From NCBI GenBank assembly GCA_016714985.1, contig JADKBS010000003.1, positions 186,001 through 250,000 of the forward strand: DNA of 64,000 nucleotides, read 5' to 3'. This DNA is from Saprospiraceae bacterium (lineage in GTDB: Bacteria; Bacteroidota; Bacteroidia; Chitinophagales; Saprospiraceae). The notes under the pieces are model-generated. The model ran no database searches. It was not told where the DNA came from and saw only the letters and a program-made list of their open reading frames with translations. Shown here piece by piece: positions 17,242 through 28,100 of this stretch. Made by a program: the position numbers and the translations under genes. Every line of letters starts with the position of its first letter. The first letter of the stretch is position 1.

Positions 17242-19593
17242 ATGAAGAAGATGAAACGACGCCAACTGCTTTCAATTTCCTTGCTTTTGCTGGTAAAAAT
17301 GCTTGGCGTCAACGCCCAAGACACCCGCTCCTGCGCCCCCAACGACCGCTCCTTCCAAGGCTACAGCTTCATCAACATGGACATCCTGCGGGAGGAGGAG
17401 CGGGTGGCGCTCGCCCCGTTGTTCATGCGCTTCGACCGACTTTACAGCGACTATTTCGACACGGTGAAAAAGGCGAACGAAGACGACAACCTGAAGGAAT
17501 GGGGCGAGCGGTTCTGTGGCGATGTAAAGCTTGCCGACCTGCATTACATCATCTACCAATCCAACACCGACGAACTCGACCTGCTGCTGACGGCCACGCA
17601 GAGCAAGTCGTTGCAGATACCTTCCAGCCTTTACGACAACAGCTTTGCACGCTTTGTTTTTGAGAAAAAATGCGTGGAGACCATCTCCTACCTGCTCTTT
17701 GCGAAGCAATGCGAACCCCATGTTGTGGCCACCGACCGCTGGCAGGCCCCGCAGCGTGACAAGGAAGCCATGCAGGCGCTCATTGCCGAAGGCACCCGCC
17801 AGTTCAAGCGCACGAAGTCGGCCTATATCCGGCTGCGCTATGCCTACCAAATCATCCGCTTGGCGCACTACGCCGGCCTGCACGAGCAGGTGCTGGTGAT
17901 TTGCGACGACCTCTTGCCAAAGGTTGGCAAAAAGGCCGCCCGTTGGGACGAAAGCATCATCCCCTGGTGGATAGAGGGGCACCGGGCGGGGGCTTTGTTG
18001 CGGCTGGGCCGCAATGTGGAGGCCAGCTACGCCTACTCGCAAGTCTTTCAGCATTGCCCCGGTCGGCGGGCCTCGGCTTACCAGAGTTTTTTGATAAAAA
18101 CCGATACGGAATGGGAGGAGTGCCTTCGCCTTTGCCAATCGGATGCCGAACGGGCCACGCTCTATGCCATCAGGGCAGCGGCGGCGGAGAGCAAGGCGGT
18201 GGAGGAAATGGAGAAAATCTATGAACTTGACCCCACGAACCAACTATTGGAAGGGCTGCTCGTGCAGGAAATGCGCAAGATGGAACGCAACCTACTTGGC
18301 TTGGAGTTCAACGACCAAAAGGAGCGAAACAAACGTTACCACAGACTGCCAAGGCCATATGCGGGCAATTATGTGATTGAATTGCAACGCTTTGCACGAA
18401 AATGCAGACAAGAGGGAAAGGTGGCAAGGCCGGAGCTTTGGTACTTGGCCGAGGGTTATCTGGAGTTTTTGGCGGGCGATTATTACGCCGCTGACAAGAC
18501 CTTCAATAGTGTCGGGCAAAAATTGGACAACGAAGAATTGGAGGAGCAGTTGGCCATTTTTCGCATCGCCATGAAAATCGCTTCCCTCGAAAAAGCGGAC
18601 GCCGAAGCGGAGGAGTACGCTTACGACCTCATCAACGAGGAGAAACGCTACGCCATTTACAAGAGCCTCCCCGATTTTCTGCAGGATAAGATGGCGTGGC
18701 TTTTCCAAAAGGAAAAACAGCCCGGCAAGGCATTCGCCAGCCAATACCCGCTGCGTGACCTCGCCCCGAGTCCCCAGCTTGACCTGATTGACGACCTCAT
18801 TGCCATGAACAATAAACTTGACAAGAGCCTGCTTGAAGGTAAGATGGCGCAGGCCTACCCGCTCAATGTACTGTTGGACATGAAGGCCACCTTGCTGATG
18901 AGCACGGGTCAGTTTGAGGCGGCGATGGAGACCTATAAGCTCATTCCCACGGAGATTTGGAATGACTTCGGCCAGTTCAACCCCTTGCGGGAAACCTTCA
19001 AGGACTGCATGAAGTGCAACGAACTCAGCACCGACACCGTCAGCCTTAGCACCATGATGAATCGGGGCGAACTGTTGCAGGAACTGCTCGACCTTGAGTA
19101 CAAGGCCAAGGGCGACCTCGAAGGCGCTGCCCGCCACTACTACCTGCTTGGCCTTGCCCATTACAACATGAGCTACTACGGTTTTGCTTGGAAGGCAATG
19201 GACTATTTCAGCAGCGGCAGCACCTGGTCGAAACTGCACCGGGCCAAGGCCGAGGAGGGCGACAGCCGGGTTTTTGATTATTGGAAATTCCCCTTCGGCA
19301 ATCGGGAGAACACGGGCTTGGGTCGGGCGCTTTACTGCTTCAACCGTGCCCGTGAGTTGGCGAAAGGCCCCGAACTGGCCGCCAAGGCTGCCTTCCAGGC
19401 CGCCCGTTGCGAGCAGAAGATTTATTTCCAGTCCATCCAATACAAGCCAGCGCCTTGCTGCAACCGCATTCCCCGCATCCCGATTGGGCACCTACCGAGC
19501 TATGAACTATTGAAGAACGAGTACAGCGACACGGAATTCTACCAGCAAGTCGTGAAGGAGTGCAAGTATTTTGCGGCGTATGCCGCAAAATAA
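17242..19593 (+). CDS. Exported hypothetical protein, helical repeat-rich
   Basis: 783 residues. An N-terminal signal peptide (MKKMKRRQLLSISLLLLV, cleavage near NAQ) is followed by a long, mostly alpha-helical chain with TPR-like stretches such as RLRYAYQIIRLAHYAGLHEQVLVI, GALLRLGRNVEASYAYSQVF and LAEGYLEFLAGDYYAADKTF. No catalytic motif or T9SS sorting tail is present; it ends in KECKYFAAYAAK. It is probably periplasmic and may scaffold other proteins; I do not recognise the family. It follows the flavin reductase-like gene by 12 nt. Confidence 0.8.
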   Translation: MKKMKRRQLLSISLLLLVKMLGVNAQDTRSCAPNDRSFQGYSFINMDILREEERVALAPLFMRFDRLYSDYFDTVKKANEDDNLKEWGERFCGDVKLADLHYIIYQSNTDELDLLLTATQSKSLQIPSSLYDNSFARFVFEKKCVETISYLLFAKQCEPHVVATDRWQAPQRDKEAMQALIAEGTRQFKRTKSAYIRLRYAYQIIRLAHYAGLHEQVLVICDDLLPKVGKKAARWDESIIPWWIEGHRAGALLRLGRNVEASYAYSQVFQHCPGRRASAYQSFLIKTDTEWEECLRLCQSDAERATLYAIRAAAAESKAVEEMEKIYELDPTNQLLEGLLVQEMRKMERNLLGLEFNDQKERNKRYHRLPRPYAGNYVIELQRFARKCRQEGKVARPELWYLAEGYLEFLAGDYYAADKTFNSVGQKLDNEELEEQLAIFRIAMKIASLEKADAEAEEYAYDLINEEKRYAIYKSLPDFLQDKMAWLFQKEKQPGKAFASQYPLRDLAPSPQLDLIDDLIAMNNKLDKSLLEGKMAQAYPLNVLLDMKATLLMSTGQFEAAMETYKLIPTEIWNDFGQFNPLRETFKDCMKCNELSTDTVSLSTMMNRGELLQELLDLEYKAKGDLEGAARHYYLLGLAHYNMSYYGFAWKAMDYFSSGSTWSKLHRAKAEEGDSRVFDYWKFPFGNRENTGLGRALYCFNRARELAKGPELAAKAAFQAARCEQKIYFQSIQYKPAPCCNRIPRIPIGHLPSYELLKNEYSDTEFYQQVVKECKYFAAYAAK

Positions 19594-19737
19594 GCAAAAG
19601 AAAATACCTGCAATTTTCACGTAATCTTCCCATCAAATACCTATCATTGCTCCCGCCTATTGCCCTTCCCTGAAGCCCATCCTGAAACGCTGACCGACAT
19701 CCCTCAAGCTGGTTTTTGAACAAACACAACGATAAGG

Positions 19738-22700
19738 ATGAATCGAATCGAATCACGTATTGCATTGACGGCAATGACTTGCCTCATGGCCTTTGGGTGG
19801 GGCTTTTCACAGCCCGTTTTCATCAATGAATTCCTCGCTTCCAACACGACGGGCCTGACCGATGAAGCGGGTCAGCACGACGACTGGGTGGAGCTTTACA
19901 ATGCCAGCGGCAGCCCGGTGGATGTGGGCGGCATGCACCTTACCGATAACCTTGCACAGCCTGCTAAATGGGAAATACCCGCCACGAACCATGCCGCCAC
20001 GACCATCCAACCCAACGGCTTCCTGTTGATTTGGCTTGACGGCGAGCCAGCGCAGGGCGTCCTGCATGCAAATTTCAAGTTGAGCGCAGGTGGTGAGGAA
20101 CTTGGCCTTTTTGCCCAAGATGGCAGCCAGGTGGACGCACTGAGCTTTGGCCCGCAGACCGCCAATATGTCCTATGGCCGCAACACGGATGGGGGGACAG
20201 CATTCCAGTTTTTCACAACCCCGACGCCGCTTGCCTCGAATGGTGGCACCACTGGCGGTAGCTTTGCGGAAGCCCCAGCGGTTTCCTTAGCTGGCGGTTT
20301 TTACAATGGAAATATCGAGGTGGCACTAACGACGCCAGCGCAAGCCCAAATCCGCTTTACCCTTGACGGCAGCGAACCGGACGCCAACTCAACCTTGTAC
20401 GACACACCATTAGGATTATCCCAAAATACGACCCTTCGTGCAAGGGCCTTTGCCCTTGGTCATCTGCCCAGCCCCGTAACCACGCACACGTATATTTTCG
20501 ATGAAACGCATGCGATGCCCGTGGTGGCACTGTCCTTCCGTCCAGAAGACTTCTTCGATCCGGCTACTGGCATCTACCCGAACTATGGCCAGGACTGGGG
20601 ACGGCCCGTGCAGGTGGAGTTTTTCGAGGAGGATGGCAGACTGGCCTTCAGCCAAGCCGCCACTGCCGAAGTACATGGCACGGGCAGCAGCCAATTCTCT
20701 CAAAAATCATTGAAAATCAAGGCGTTGGCCAATAATGGGGACGGCTATTTCCAGCACACCATTTTCCCCGACCAGCCGTTTGACGAGTACAAAAACCTGT
20801 TGCTCCGCAATGCGGGGCAGGACTGGAACGTAACCATGCTGCGGGATGGCTTCGTGGCCAGCCTCGCCGCCGACCTCAGTGATTTGGATGGGATTTTGGC
20901 GAAGCCAAAACTGCACCTGCAAGCCTTCCGGCCCGGCGTGGCCTATCTCAATGGCCAATATTGGGGCATCCACAACTTGCAAGAGCAGATGAAGGCGGAC
21001 TATGTTGCGCAGCATTTCAACCTGAATGAAAATGAGTTTGACCTCATCGAAAATGACGCCGAGGTAGTGGCGGGCGATATGGAACGGTGGGAAGATTTTG
21101 TGAATTTCCTCAACAATCACAGCTTTTTCAACGAGGAGCATTACAAACAACTGCAAATCCGCCTCGACCTGCCTCATTTCATGGACTATACCGCTTTCAA
21201 CATCATCGCTGACAATGCCGACTGGCCCGGCAACAACCTGCGCCGCTGGCGGGAACGCAACGGCAACGATGCCCGCTGGCGCTTCCTCAGCTTTGATTTT
21301 GACCTCAGTTTTGGGCTGTTGAAAATCGAGGGCATCAACCTGCTCTTCAACACGGGCGATGCCTCCGCCAATTCCCTTGCACGGGCACTCGATGCCAGCT
21401 CCAACAACTGGCCCAACCCTTGGTGGACGACCCTGCCGCTGCGCAAAGCGATGGAAAGCCCCGATTTCAGGCATGGCTTCATCAACCGTAGCGCCGACTT
21501 CCTCAACGTGCTTTTTGCGCCTGAACGGGTAGCCAACCGCATGGACGAATTCGAGGCCATGTACGCCCCAGAAATCCAGCGCCATTTCGACCGTTGGTCA
21601 CAGGGCTGGAACCCTTGGAGCGATAATTTGCTGATAATGAGAAGATTCGGAGCGGAACGCCCCGCTTTTGTACGCCAGCATTTCGTGGATTTTTTCGATG
21701 AAATAACCGGGACAGCCAGTGTCAGCCTAAGCGCCGAGCCTGCAAACGGTGGCGGCATCCACATCAGCACGATTGACTTGCCACCCTCGAAATTGCCGTG
21801 GAGCGGCACCTATTTCAAAGGCGTGGAAATACCCATTAGCGCCGCCCCGGCACCGGGCTATGTTTTTCAGAAATGGTCGGATGCCATGCTCGGCACCGAT
21901 GCCAGCAAGTCGTTGATGCTCAGTGAAGATATTTCGCTGACGGCCATTTTTGAAAAAGGCTCGACGGCTACCGATGCCATCGTCATCAACGAAATCAACT
22001 ACCACTCGCCCGACGGTGGCGATTGGGTAGAACTTTTCAATCCTAACGACCATGACGTGGACATCTCCGGCTGGGTGTTGGTGGACGAGGGCGGCGGCTA
22101 TTTCAACCTGCCAGACAACACGGTTTTGGAGGCAGGCGGTTATTTGGTTTTGGCTGAAAGCATGGATGAGTTCAGCACTTTTTATCCGCAAGTCGGCAAT
22201 GCCTTGGGCAGCTTCGGCGAGGGCGGCCACGGCTTCAAGTTGAACAACGGCGGCGAGTTGATTTCCCTCAAAAATGCCAACTTGTTGCTCATTGATTCCG
22301 TGCGCTACGACGACGAGTCTCCTTGGTCATCGGACGCAGATGGCACGGGCCTCTCGCTGCAACTCAGTGACTGGCAATTGGACAATACCCTACCTGAATC
22401 GTGGATGGTGCAACTGCCTACGCCGGGGCAGCCAAACCATGTGGCAGCGAATGCACAAACCATTGATTTTAAGTCGATTGGAAGCCATTTGACCATTGCG
22501 CTGCCCATCATCTTGCAGGCAACTGCCACATCGGGCCTACCCGTCAGCTTCGCGGCGATGGGTGGCCCGGCTACCGTCACTGGCAATATCTTAACGCTAA
22601 CGGGGCTACCCGGCACGGTGACTGTAAGGGCCAGCCAGCAGGGCGGTGGCGATTGGCAACCTGCACCGCCCGTTACCCAGAGCTTTGAGGTGCATTTTCC

Positions 22701-22977
22701 ACCCGGCAATGATGTCGGTTCTTTTTTCCCATACATCCTGCCAAATCCCATCCGAAGTTCGCTCGGCGTTCATTTCAAAAACCAAGAGGATGGTGACGTG
22801 GATTTGACCGTGACGGCAGTGAATGGCGTGGTTTTGCTCCGCAAAAAACTAGAAGCGGTTACGGCGGGTCCCCATTTTGTCTCCATAGATGCTGCACAGT
22901 GGCCGATTGGGTTCTATTTCTTGACCCTACGTGCCAATGGCCTGCGACAGGTGGTAGTGCCTTTTGTGAAAAGTTGA
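19738..22977 (+). CDS. CotH-family protein with LTD domains and T9SS type A sorting domain
   Basis: 1079 residues. Signal peptide, then a lamin-tail domain (LTD, ~25-150, VFINEFLASNTTG, DWVELYN). Next comes a chitobiase C-terminal-like beta domain (~190-255, RFTLDGSEPDANSTLYDTP) and a CotH kinase-like domain (~260-640, WGIHNLQEQ, FLSFDFDLSFG). A beta region (~660-740), a second LTD (~745-880, IVINEINYHSPDGGDWVELFNP) and a sorting domain (~1000-1079, ILPNPIRSSLG to QVVVPFVKS) complete it. CotH proteins are atypical protein kinases in spore coats and fungi. In Bacteroidota this LTD-CotH-T9SS layout is common and its role is not established. The product is expected at the surface. Confidence 0.9.
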   Translation: MNRIESRIALTAMTCLMAFGWGFSQPVFINEFLASNTTGLTDEAGQHDDWVELYNASGSPVDVGGMHLTDNLAQPAKWEIPATNHAATTIQPNGFLLIWLDGEPAQGVLHANFKLSAGGEELGLFAQDGSQVDALSFGPQTANMSYGRNTDGGTAFQFFTTPTPLASNGGTTGGSFAEAPAVSLAGGFYNGNIEVALTTPAQAQIRFTLDGSEPDANSTLYDTPLGLSQNTTLRARAFALGHLPSPVTTHTYIFDETHAMPVVALSFRPEDFFDPATGIYPNYGQDWGRPVQVEFFEEDGRLAFSQAATAEVHGTGSSQFSQKSLKIKALANNGDGYFQHTIFPDQPFDEYKNLLLRNAGQDWNVTMLRDGFVASLAADLSDLDGILAKPKLHLQAFRPGVAYLNGQYWGIHNLQEQMKADYVAQHFNLNENEFDLIENDAEVVAGDMERWEDFVNFLNNHSFFNEEHYKQLQIRLDLPHFMDYTAFNIIADNADWPGNNLRRWRERNGNDARWRFLSFDFDLSFGLLKIEGINLLFNTGDASANSLARALDASSNNWPNPWWTTLPLRKAMESPDFRHGFINRSADFLNVLFAPERVANRMDEFEAMYAPEIQRHFDRWSQGWNPWSDNLLIMRRFGAERPAFVRQHFVDFFDEITGTASVSLSAEPANGGGIHISTIDLPPSKLPWSGTYFKGVEIPISAAPAPGYVFQKWSDAMLGTDASKSLMLSEDISLTAIFEKGSTATDAIVINEINYHSPDGGDWVELFNPNDHDVDISGWVLVDEGGGYFNLPDNTVLEAGGYLVLAESMDEFSTFYPQVGNALGSFGEGGHGFKLNNGGELISLKNANLLLIDSVRYDDESPWSSDADGTGLSLQLSDWQLDNTLPESWMVQLPTPGQPNHVAANAQTIDFKSIGSHLTIALPIILQATATSGLPVSFAAMGGPATVTGNILTLTGLPGTVTVRASQQGGGDWQPAPPVTQSFEVHFPPGNDVGSFFPYILPNPIRSSLGVHFKNQEDGDVDLTVTAVNGVVLLRKKLEAVTAGPHFVSIDAAQWPIGFYFLTLRANGLRQVVVPFVKS

Positions 22978-22998
22978 GACCTTTTTGGCGGCTGCCAC

Positions 22999-23006
22999 TA
23001 CCTTTG
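22999..23006 (+). promoter_or_regulatory. -7 promoter box upstream of the kinase-RapZ gene
   Basis: TACCTTTG matches TAnnTTTG and ends 28 nt before the ATG at 23035. No -33 box at the usual distance is evident. Confidence 0.35.
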
Positions 23007-23034
23007 CCCAGACATTTTACCAAGCAACTTTTTT

Positions 23035-24483
23035 ATGTCCAATACTCAAATCGAAGCCGCCCTCGCCGACCTCTTCGAACAATGGAGCGGCCAACGCCCC
23101 GATCTCGTGCTGCCATTGGCCCCAAGCGGCTCGCCCCGCATTTATTATCGGTTGACGGCCAATGGAAGGGCAGCCATCGGTACCTATAACCTCGACCGAA
23201 AGGAGAACCAGGCGTTCATCGGTTTCACCAAGCACTTCCATGCCAAGGGGCTGCCCGTCCCCGCCATCTACGCCGAAGACCTCGACCGCAGCGTTTATTT
23301 GCAGGAAGACCTCGGAGCTACCACGCTCTACAGCTACCTGTTGCAAGCGGGCGAGCAGTTCCCTGACTACCTTGTTCAATTGTATAAAAAAGTGGTGGAG
23401 AAACTGGCGCTGCAGCAAATTCGGGGCGGCGAGGGGCTGGATTATTCGGCCTGCTACCCCCGCCCGGCCTTCGATAAGCAGAGCATGCTTTGGGACTTCA
23501 ACACCTTCAAATACTACTTCCTGAAATTGGCCAAAATCCCCTTCGACGAGCAGGCTTTGGAGGACGATGCCCATCGTTTCTGCGAGTGGCTGCTAACGAC
23601 GGATTGTTCGCATTTCATGTTCCGTGATTTTCAGGCGAGGAACATCATGATACGGGGCGGCGAGCCGTATTTTATTGATTATCAGGGCGGTCGGCAAGGT
23701 GCGTTGCAGTATGACCTCGCTTCGTTGCTCTTTCAGGCAAAGGCCAATGTGCCGGAAGCCGTTCGAAAGGAACTGCTGGACCACTACTTGGATACCGTCT
23801 CCACCCTTCAACCCGTTGACCGGACTCAGTTCCTCCAATACTTCCACGGCTATGTGCTCATCCGCAGCATACAGACCTTTGGAACGTATGGATTCCGGGG
23901 GCTGTTCGAGCGGAAGGAGCACTTCATCAAGAGCATTCCCTTTGCCATCCGCAATGTGGAATGGATTCTGGAGAACGCCCATTTCCCCATTGAACTGCCG
24001 GAACTGACGAAGGCCCTACGAGCCGTTGTTGCATCGAAAAAATTCGAGCCGTTCGACCGCACGAAGGGAGTGGCCAGTCTGCTCACTGTCACCATCAACA
24101 GCTTCAGCTACAAGCGGGGCGTACCCGCCGACCCCAGCGGCCACGGCGGCGGCTTTGTGTTTGACTGCCGCTCTATCCACAACCCTGGCCTTTATGAGCC
24201 TTATAAAAAACTGACGGGGCGGGACGAGGCCGTCATCAACTTCCTCCAACTTCATTCCAATATGGAGGAGTTTCTGAACCAGGCTTACTTGCTCGTGGAT
24301 CCAGCCATCGAAAACTATATCGAGCGGAGCTTCACGAACCTGACCGTCAACTTTGGCTGCACGGGCGGGCAGCACCGCTCGGTGTATTCCGCCGACCAGT
24401 TGGCGAAGCACATCCAAGAAAAATACGGGGTGAAAGTGGCCGTCACCCACACCGAACAAGAGCTGAAAGGCTGGAAAAACTGA
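23035..24483 (+). CDS. Sugar kinase-like (APH/AmgK) domain fused to a RapZ C-terminal domain
   Basis: 482 residues. Residues ~1-340 are an aminoglycoside phosphotransferase/choline kinase-like domain closest in motifs to AmgK-type anomeric amino-sugar kinases. The catalytic-loop RDFQARN is at 197-203 and the metal-binding DYQGG at 215-219, followed by RQGALQYDLASLL. Residues ~350-480 are the C-terminal domain of RapZ (HGGGFVFDCRSIHNPG, VNFGCTGGQHRSV). In E. coli that domain binds glucosamine-6-phosphate and controls GlmS synthesis through small RNAs. RapZ's own N-terminal P-loop kinase half is missing and replaced by the unrelated kinase. The fusion suggests a protein that both senses and phosphorylates amino sugars for cell-wall recycling; this is inference. 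Confidence 0.9.
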   Translation: MSNTQIEAALADLFEQWSGQRPDLVLPLAPSGSPRIYYRLTANGRAAIGTYNLDRKENQAFIGFTKHFHAKGLPVPAIYAEDLDRSVYLQEDLGATTLYSYLLQAGEQFPDYLVQLYKKVVEKLALQQIRGGEGLDYSACYPRPAFDKQSMLWDFNTFKYYFLKLAKIPFDEQALEDDAHRFCEWLLTTDCSHFMFRDFQARNIMIRGGEPYFIDYQGGRQGALQYDLASLLFQAKANVPEAVRKELLDHYLDTVSTLQPVDRTQFLQYFHGYVLIRSIQTFGTYGFRGLFERKEHFIKSIPFAIRNVEWILENAHFPIELPELTKALRAVVASKKFEPFDRTKGVASLLTVTINSFSYKRGVPADPSGHGGGFVFDCRSIHNPGLYEPYKKLTGRDEAVINFLQLHSNMEEFLNQAYLLVDPAIENYIERSFTNLTVNFGCTGGQHRSVYSADQLAKHIQEKYGVKVAVTHTEQELKGWKN

Positions 24484-24487
24484 TGTA

Positions 24488-24931
24488 TTAAAATCGTTGC
24501 CTATGGGAACCCCTGTCTTCGGACACCCTCACGCCGATGCGGCTGAGTATCAGCCACAGCAGCAGGCCTACAAAGGCGATGATGATGCCGATAATCAGGA
24601 ACAATATGCCGACGTATGGTGTCACAATGCCCAAGACGATGAACAGTCCGCCCACCAGCATCACGATGAAGCCCACAAAGCCAAGGCTGATGCGCTGTAT
24701 CCATTTCCATGCGCTCCGCAATTTATTGGTCTGCTTTGTCCACCATGCTTTGAGGCGGCCAGTGCGTTTTTCTTTTTTATGAAATTTGGCAGGCGCTGAC
24801 CCCGCTGCAACCTGGGCGGTTGGAATGGCCTGAGCGGTGTTTACTGCGCTCGAAGCAGCGAAAACAAGGCTGCTCGGCTGGGCAGCTAGGAACAAAACCG
24901 TGAGGAAGGTCAATAGCAGGTGGGCTTTCAT
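24488..24931 (-). CDS. Small exported/membrane hypothetical protein
   Basis: 147 residues. The N-terminal signal sequence is MKAHLLLTFLTVLFLAAQ. An Ala-rich linker and a basic stretch (KFHKKEKRTGRLKAWWTKQTNK) follow. Two adjacent hydrophobic segments (~82-103 and ~106-130) look like a membrane hairpin of Gly/Ile/Val-rich helices, followed by a short charged tail. Proteins of this size and layout are common and uncharacterised in Bacteroidota. It is convergent with the kinase-RapZ gene with a 4-nt gap. Confidence 0.75.
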   Translation of the reverse strand: MKAHLLLTFLTVLFLAAQPSSLVFAASSAVNTAQAIPTAQVAAGSAPAKFHKKEKRTGRLKAWWTKQTNKLRSAWKWIQRISLGFVGFIVMLVGGLFIVLGIVTPYVGILFLIIGIIIAFVGLLLWLILSRIGVRVSEDRGSHRQRF

Positions 24932-25097
24932 CGAAAAACGGGTTTTACTTAAAAGGTTTGTTTGTTAGCACCTTTATGATGCCCCAAAACACACTTCTCC
25001 CCTATTTCACCCCATGAAAAAGGGCTACTCCAACCACGCAAGGTCAGAATAGCCCCTTCAAGTCCTAATTTTTCAATTCTTCTTTCTTTCCCCTCCC

Positions 25098-25165
25098 ACA
25101 AATTGGGGTGCTTTTGGGGGAAATTGGAAATTTTCCCCAAAAGCACCCGCTGCTAAATTGTTAAA
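25098..25165. repeat. Strong inverted repeat downstream of the GEVED protein gene
   Basis: 25106-25123 and 25131-25148 are reverse complements over ~18 nt (GGGTGCTTTTGGGG against CCCCAAAAGCACCC). A TTAGCAG word follows on the minus strand side. It may terminate the minus-strand gene ending at 25174, and it resembles the elements at 4045, 12215 and 32340. Confidence 0.6.
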
Positions 25166-25173
25166 TTCTTTTA

Positions 25174-28100
25174 TCACTTCGTAACAACCAACCGCTGCGC
25201 AATCGGACGCCTGCCTTCTGGCGTCACATGCACGAAGTACATCCCATCGTTCCAGCCGTTGATGCGCACCTCATGGATGGAATCTGTCACTTCTTCAAGC
25301 TGCTCACGGTGTACCAAATGGCCAAGACGATTGTAAACAGCAATTGTCACTTGAAGCCCTTGCAGCTTGGAAAGCTCGATGGAGAATGACTCGCTGGCCG
25401 GGTTCGGGAACATGGCAAACGCCGTCACTGCCTCAAAGCGGACTGATACAAATTTGTCCGTCAGGACATTACCCTCCCGGTCATACAACGTGAGGCGGTA
25501 GTAGTTGTCGCCCTCCACTGGGGCTGGGTCAACCGTTTGGATGGCCACCTGCTCTGCATGGTTCGGGTCGGCGATACCAGTTAGAAGCGGGTCGGCATGC
25601 GGGCCATCCACGAGTTTTTCGAGTACCCAGAAGCCGGCATCGGCAGGTGTTTCAAGGATGCCGAAGATGCTGATTTCTTCTAATCTTGGTTGCGCAGCAA
25701 GCTGGATGGAAGCTTGGCGGCTGCCTGTCCCGCCCCCATCCAAGCTATTGGCGATGTTGATAGTATAATCTTCCACTTCGCCGTTGGCCAAGGTCTCACA
25801 AGGTGTTGGAGCGGCAGCGCCACGTTTCATCGAAACCCTCATGCGGGTAGGCCCCGTAAGTGCCGTGGCAGGTATAGCGATATTGCCATTTACATCGAAA
25901 CTGATAGTGCCATTCGGTGGCGCAGACACAGCCTGCGCAAAGGCCACTTCGCCCGGCTCTTGGAACGTGCCGTCGTGGTTGTAGTCAATCCAAATCTTCC
26001 AGTATTCATCGTAGGTGAACCAACTGAAGCCAGCAGTCAACGTGATAGCTTGGCTCTGGCCCTTCACTGCGTCAACCGTCAGGCCCGTGAAGTCGCTATA
26101 GGCCAATTTACCAGAGGTCTGGCTGAAGGTGCCGACCGACACGCCCGCCACCCAGTCGTGCCAAGGGAAGGCGCTCGTAGAGGCGCAGTAGCTCACACCA
26201 CCGCCGCCGTTGCTGCAAGCCGATGGAGGTGTCACGGTCATGGACTTGGTACAAGTGGCCGTTGAGACATCTTGAATCGTGAAATTGATGACGCCACCAT
26301 TGATAGGGTAAGGCCCCATGAGTGTAGGCGAGTTATACGGCCCGCTTTGCGGAGCACCAAGGATGGTGGTCGTCCAGCCACTGCCCGTGTTGGAACCCGT
26401 TACGTTGAGGTTGAAGGTATAGGTGTCGTCGGCGGGGTCATTTGGGGTGCCATTGTTGTTACAGATGGGTGTGCTTGCTGTGGCATTGATGGAGCAGGGC
26501 GTCACGCTGGAGCAGGGTGCTGGCGGCGTCACACTGCCCGTGGTGGTGCAGGTAGCTGTCGCAACATCTGTTATCGTATAATTCACCACGCCGCCGCTGA
26601 TGGCCAATGGGCCGATGGCTTTTGGTGTTCCGTAGCTGCCTGTGTAGCTGGTGCCGCCGATGGTGGTTGACCAAGTGGCGCCAGTGCCATTGCCGTTCAC
26701 GGTCAGGTTGAAGGTATAGGTATCGTCGGCAGGGTTGGTGTTTGTGCCGTTTGCATTGCAAAGGATGTTTGAAACGGACGAAGTGATGCTACAAGGCACG
26801 GGGCCGCCGCTCACGAGGTTTACCACATAGTCTTCCACCTCGCCAGCTGGGATGGTTTCGCAGGGCGTTGCGTAAGCACCCCGTTTCAAGGAAACCCTCA
26901 TGCGGGCGATTCCGAGGTCGGCGGTGGATGGCACGAGCAGGGTGCCAATTTTGGTGGAACTTGGCGTACCGAGTGCGGGTGCGGTAGTGATGCCGGAATA
27001 AGCAACCTCTGCAGGCTCCTCAAAAGTCCCATTGCGGTTGAAGTCAATCCAGACCTTCCAATACTCGTCGTAGGTCTGCCAACTATAACTGTCTTCGAGG
27101 GTGATGGTGTAGCTCGTGCCCGTGTTCAAATCGGTGCTGACGGCACTGTAATAGGTATAGAGCGCCTTTCCGGAGCTATTGTCAATCGAGTTGAGCTTCA
27201 CCCTCGTAATCCAGTCCACCCAAGGTGTGCCGCTGCTGGCGCAATAGTTGGTGGGGTTGCTGCCCGACACGCTGATGACCACGCTGCCTGTCTTGGTGCA
27301 GTTGTTGGCATCCGTCACGGTAACGGTATAAGTGCCGCTGTTGAGGTTGTTGATGGTGGCGACGGTAGCGCCTGTGCTCCATGCGTAGGAATAAGGCGAA
27401 GTGCCGCCAGTTGGCGCTGCTGTGGCGCTGCCGTTGTTGGCGGGGGCACTGGTCTCGTCCACCCCGGTCATGTTGGCATTGATTGGCCCCGGCTGGCTGA
27501 TGTTGACGATGAGCGTGCCAGTGTTGCCGCCGTTGTCGGTGGCTGTCACGGTGTAGTTACCTGCGGCAAGGTTTGTGATGCTTGATGCAGTAGCCCCGTT
27601 TGACCAAGCGTATGAATAAGGTGAGGTGCCATTTGCCACGTTCACACTGGCGTTGCCGTTCGTGCCGCCGTTGCAGGTAACGTTGGTCTTGTTGGCCAAT
27701 TGGACGTTGAGCGAGCCCCCCTGTCCAGTTGGGATGACGAAGCTGGCCTTGTAGTACGCCCCGTTGTTGTCTTTGCGGATTTGGGTGTCGGGCGTTCCGT
27801 TAGTATCAAAATCCACGTCTGATTCCAAATAGATTTCGATGAAATAGCTGCCGGGGTTCAAGCCAGCCAGCAGGTTGAGGTTCGGGTTGCCATCTCTTGT
27901 CTTGGTTCGGTAAGGGCCATTGGCCACGGTCGTCAATTGCGGCAGCAAAAACGGCGTAAAACTGCCCGGCGTACCGCTCTGCAGGTAAATGCGGTAGAAC
28001 AGCTTGGCGTTCATCACGTTGTTGTCGCAGCTTTCCCAAGTCTGGGATTTGGCCTTGGTGATGTTCAGGCTGGTGGGCGAGCCGAAATTGTGGCCGGGGA

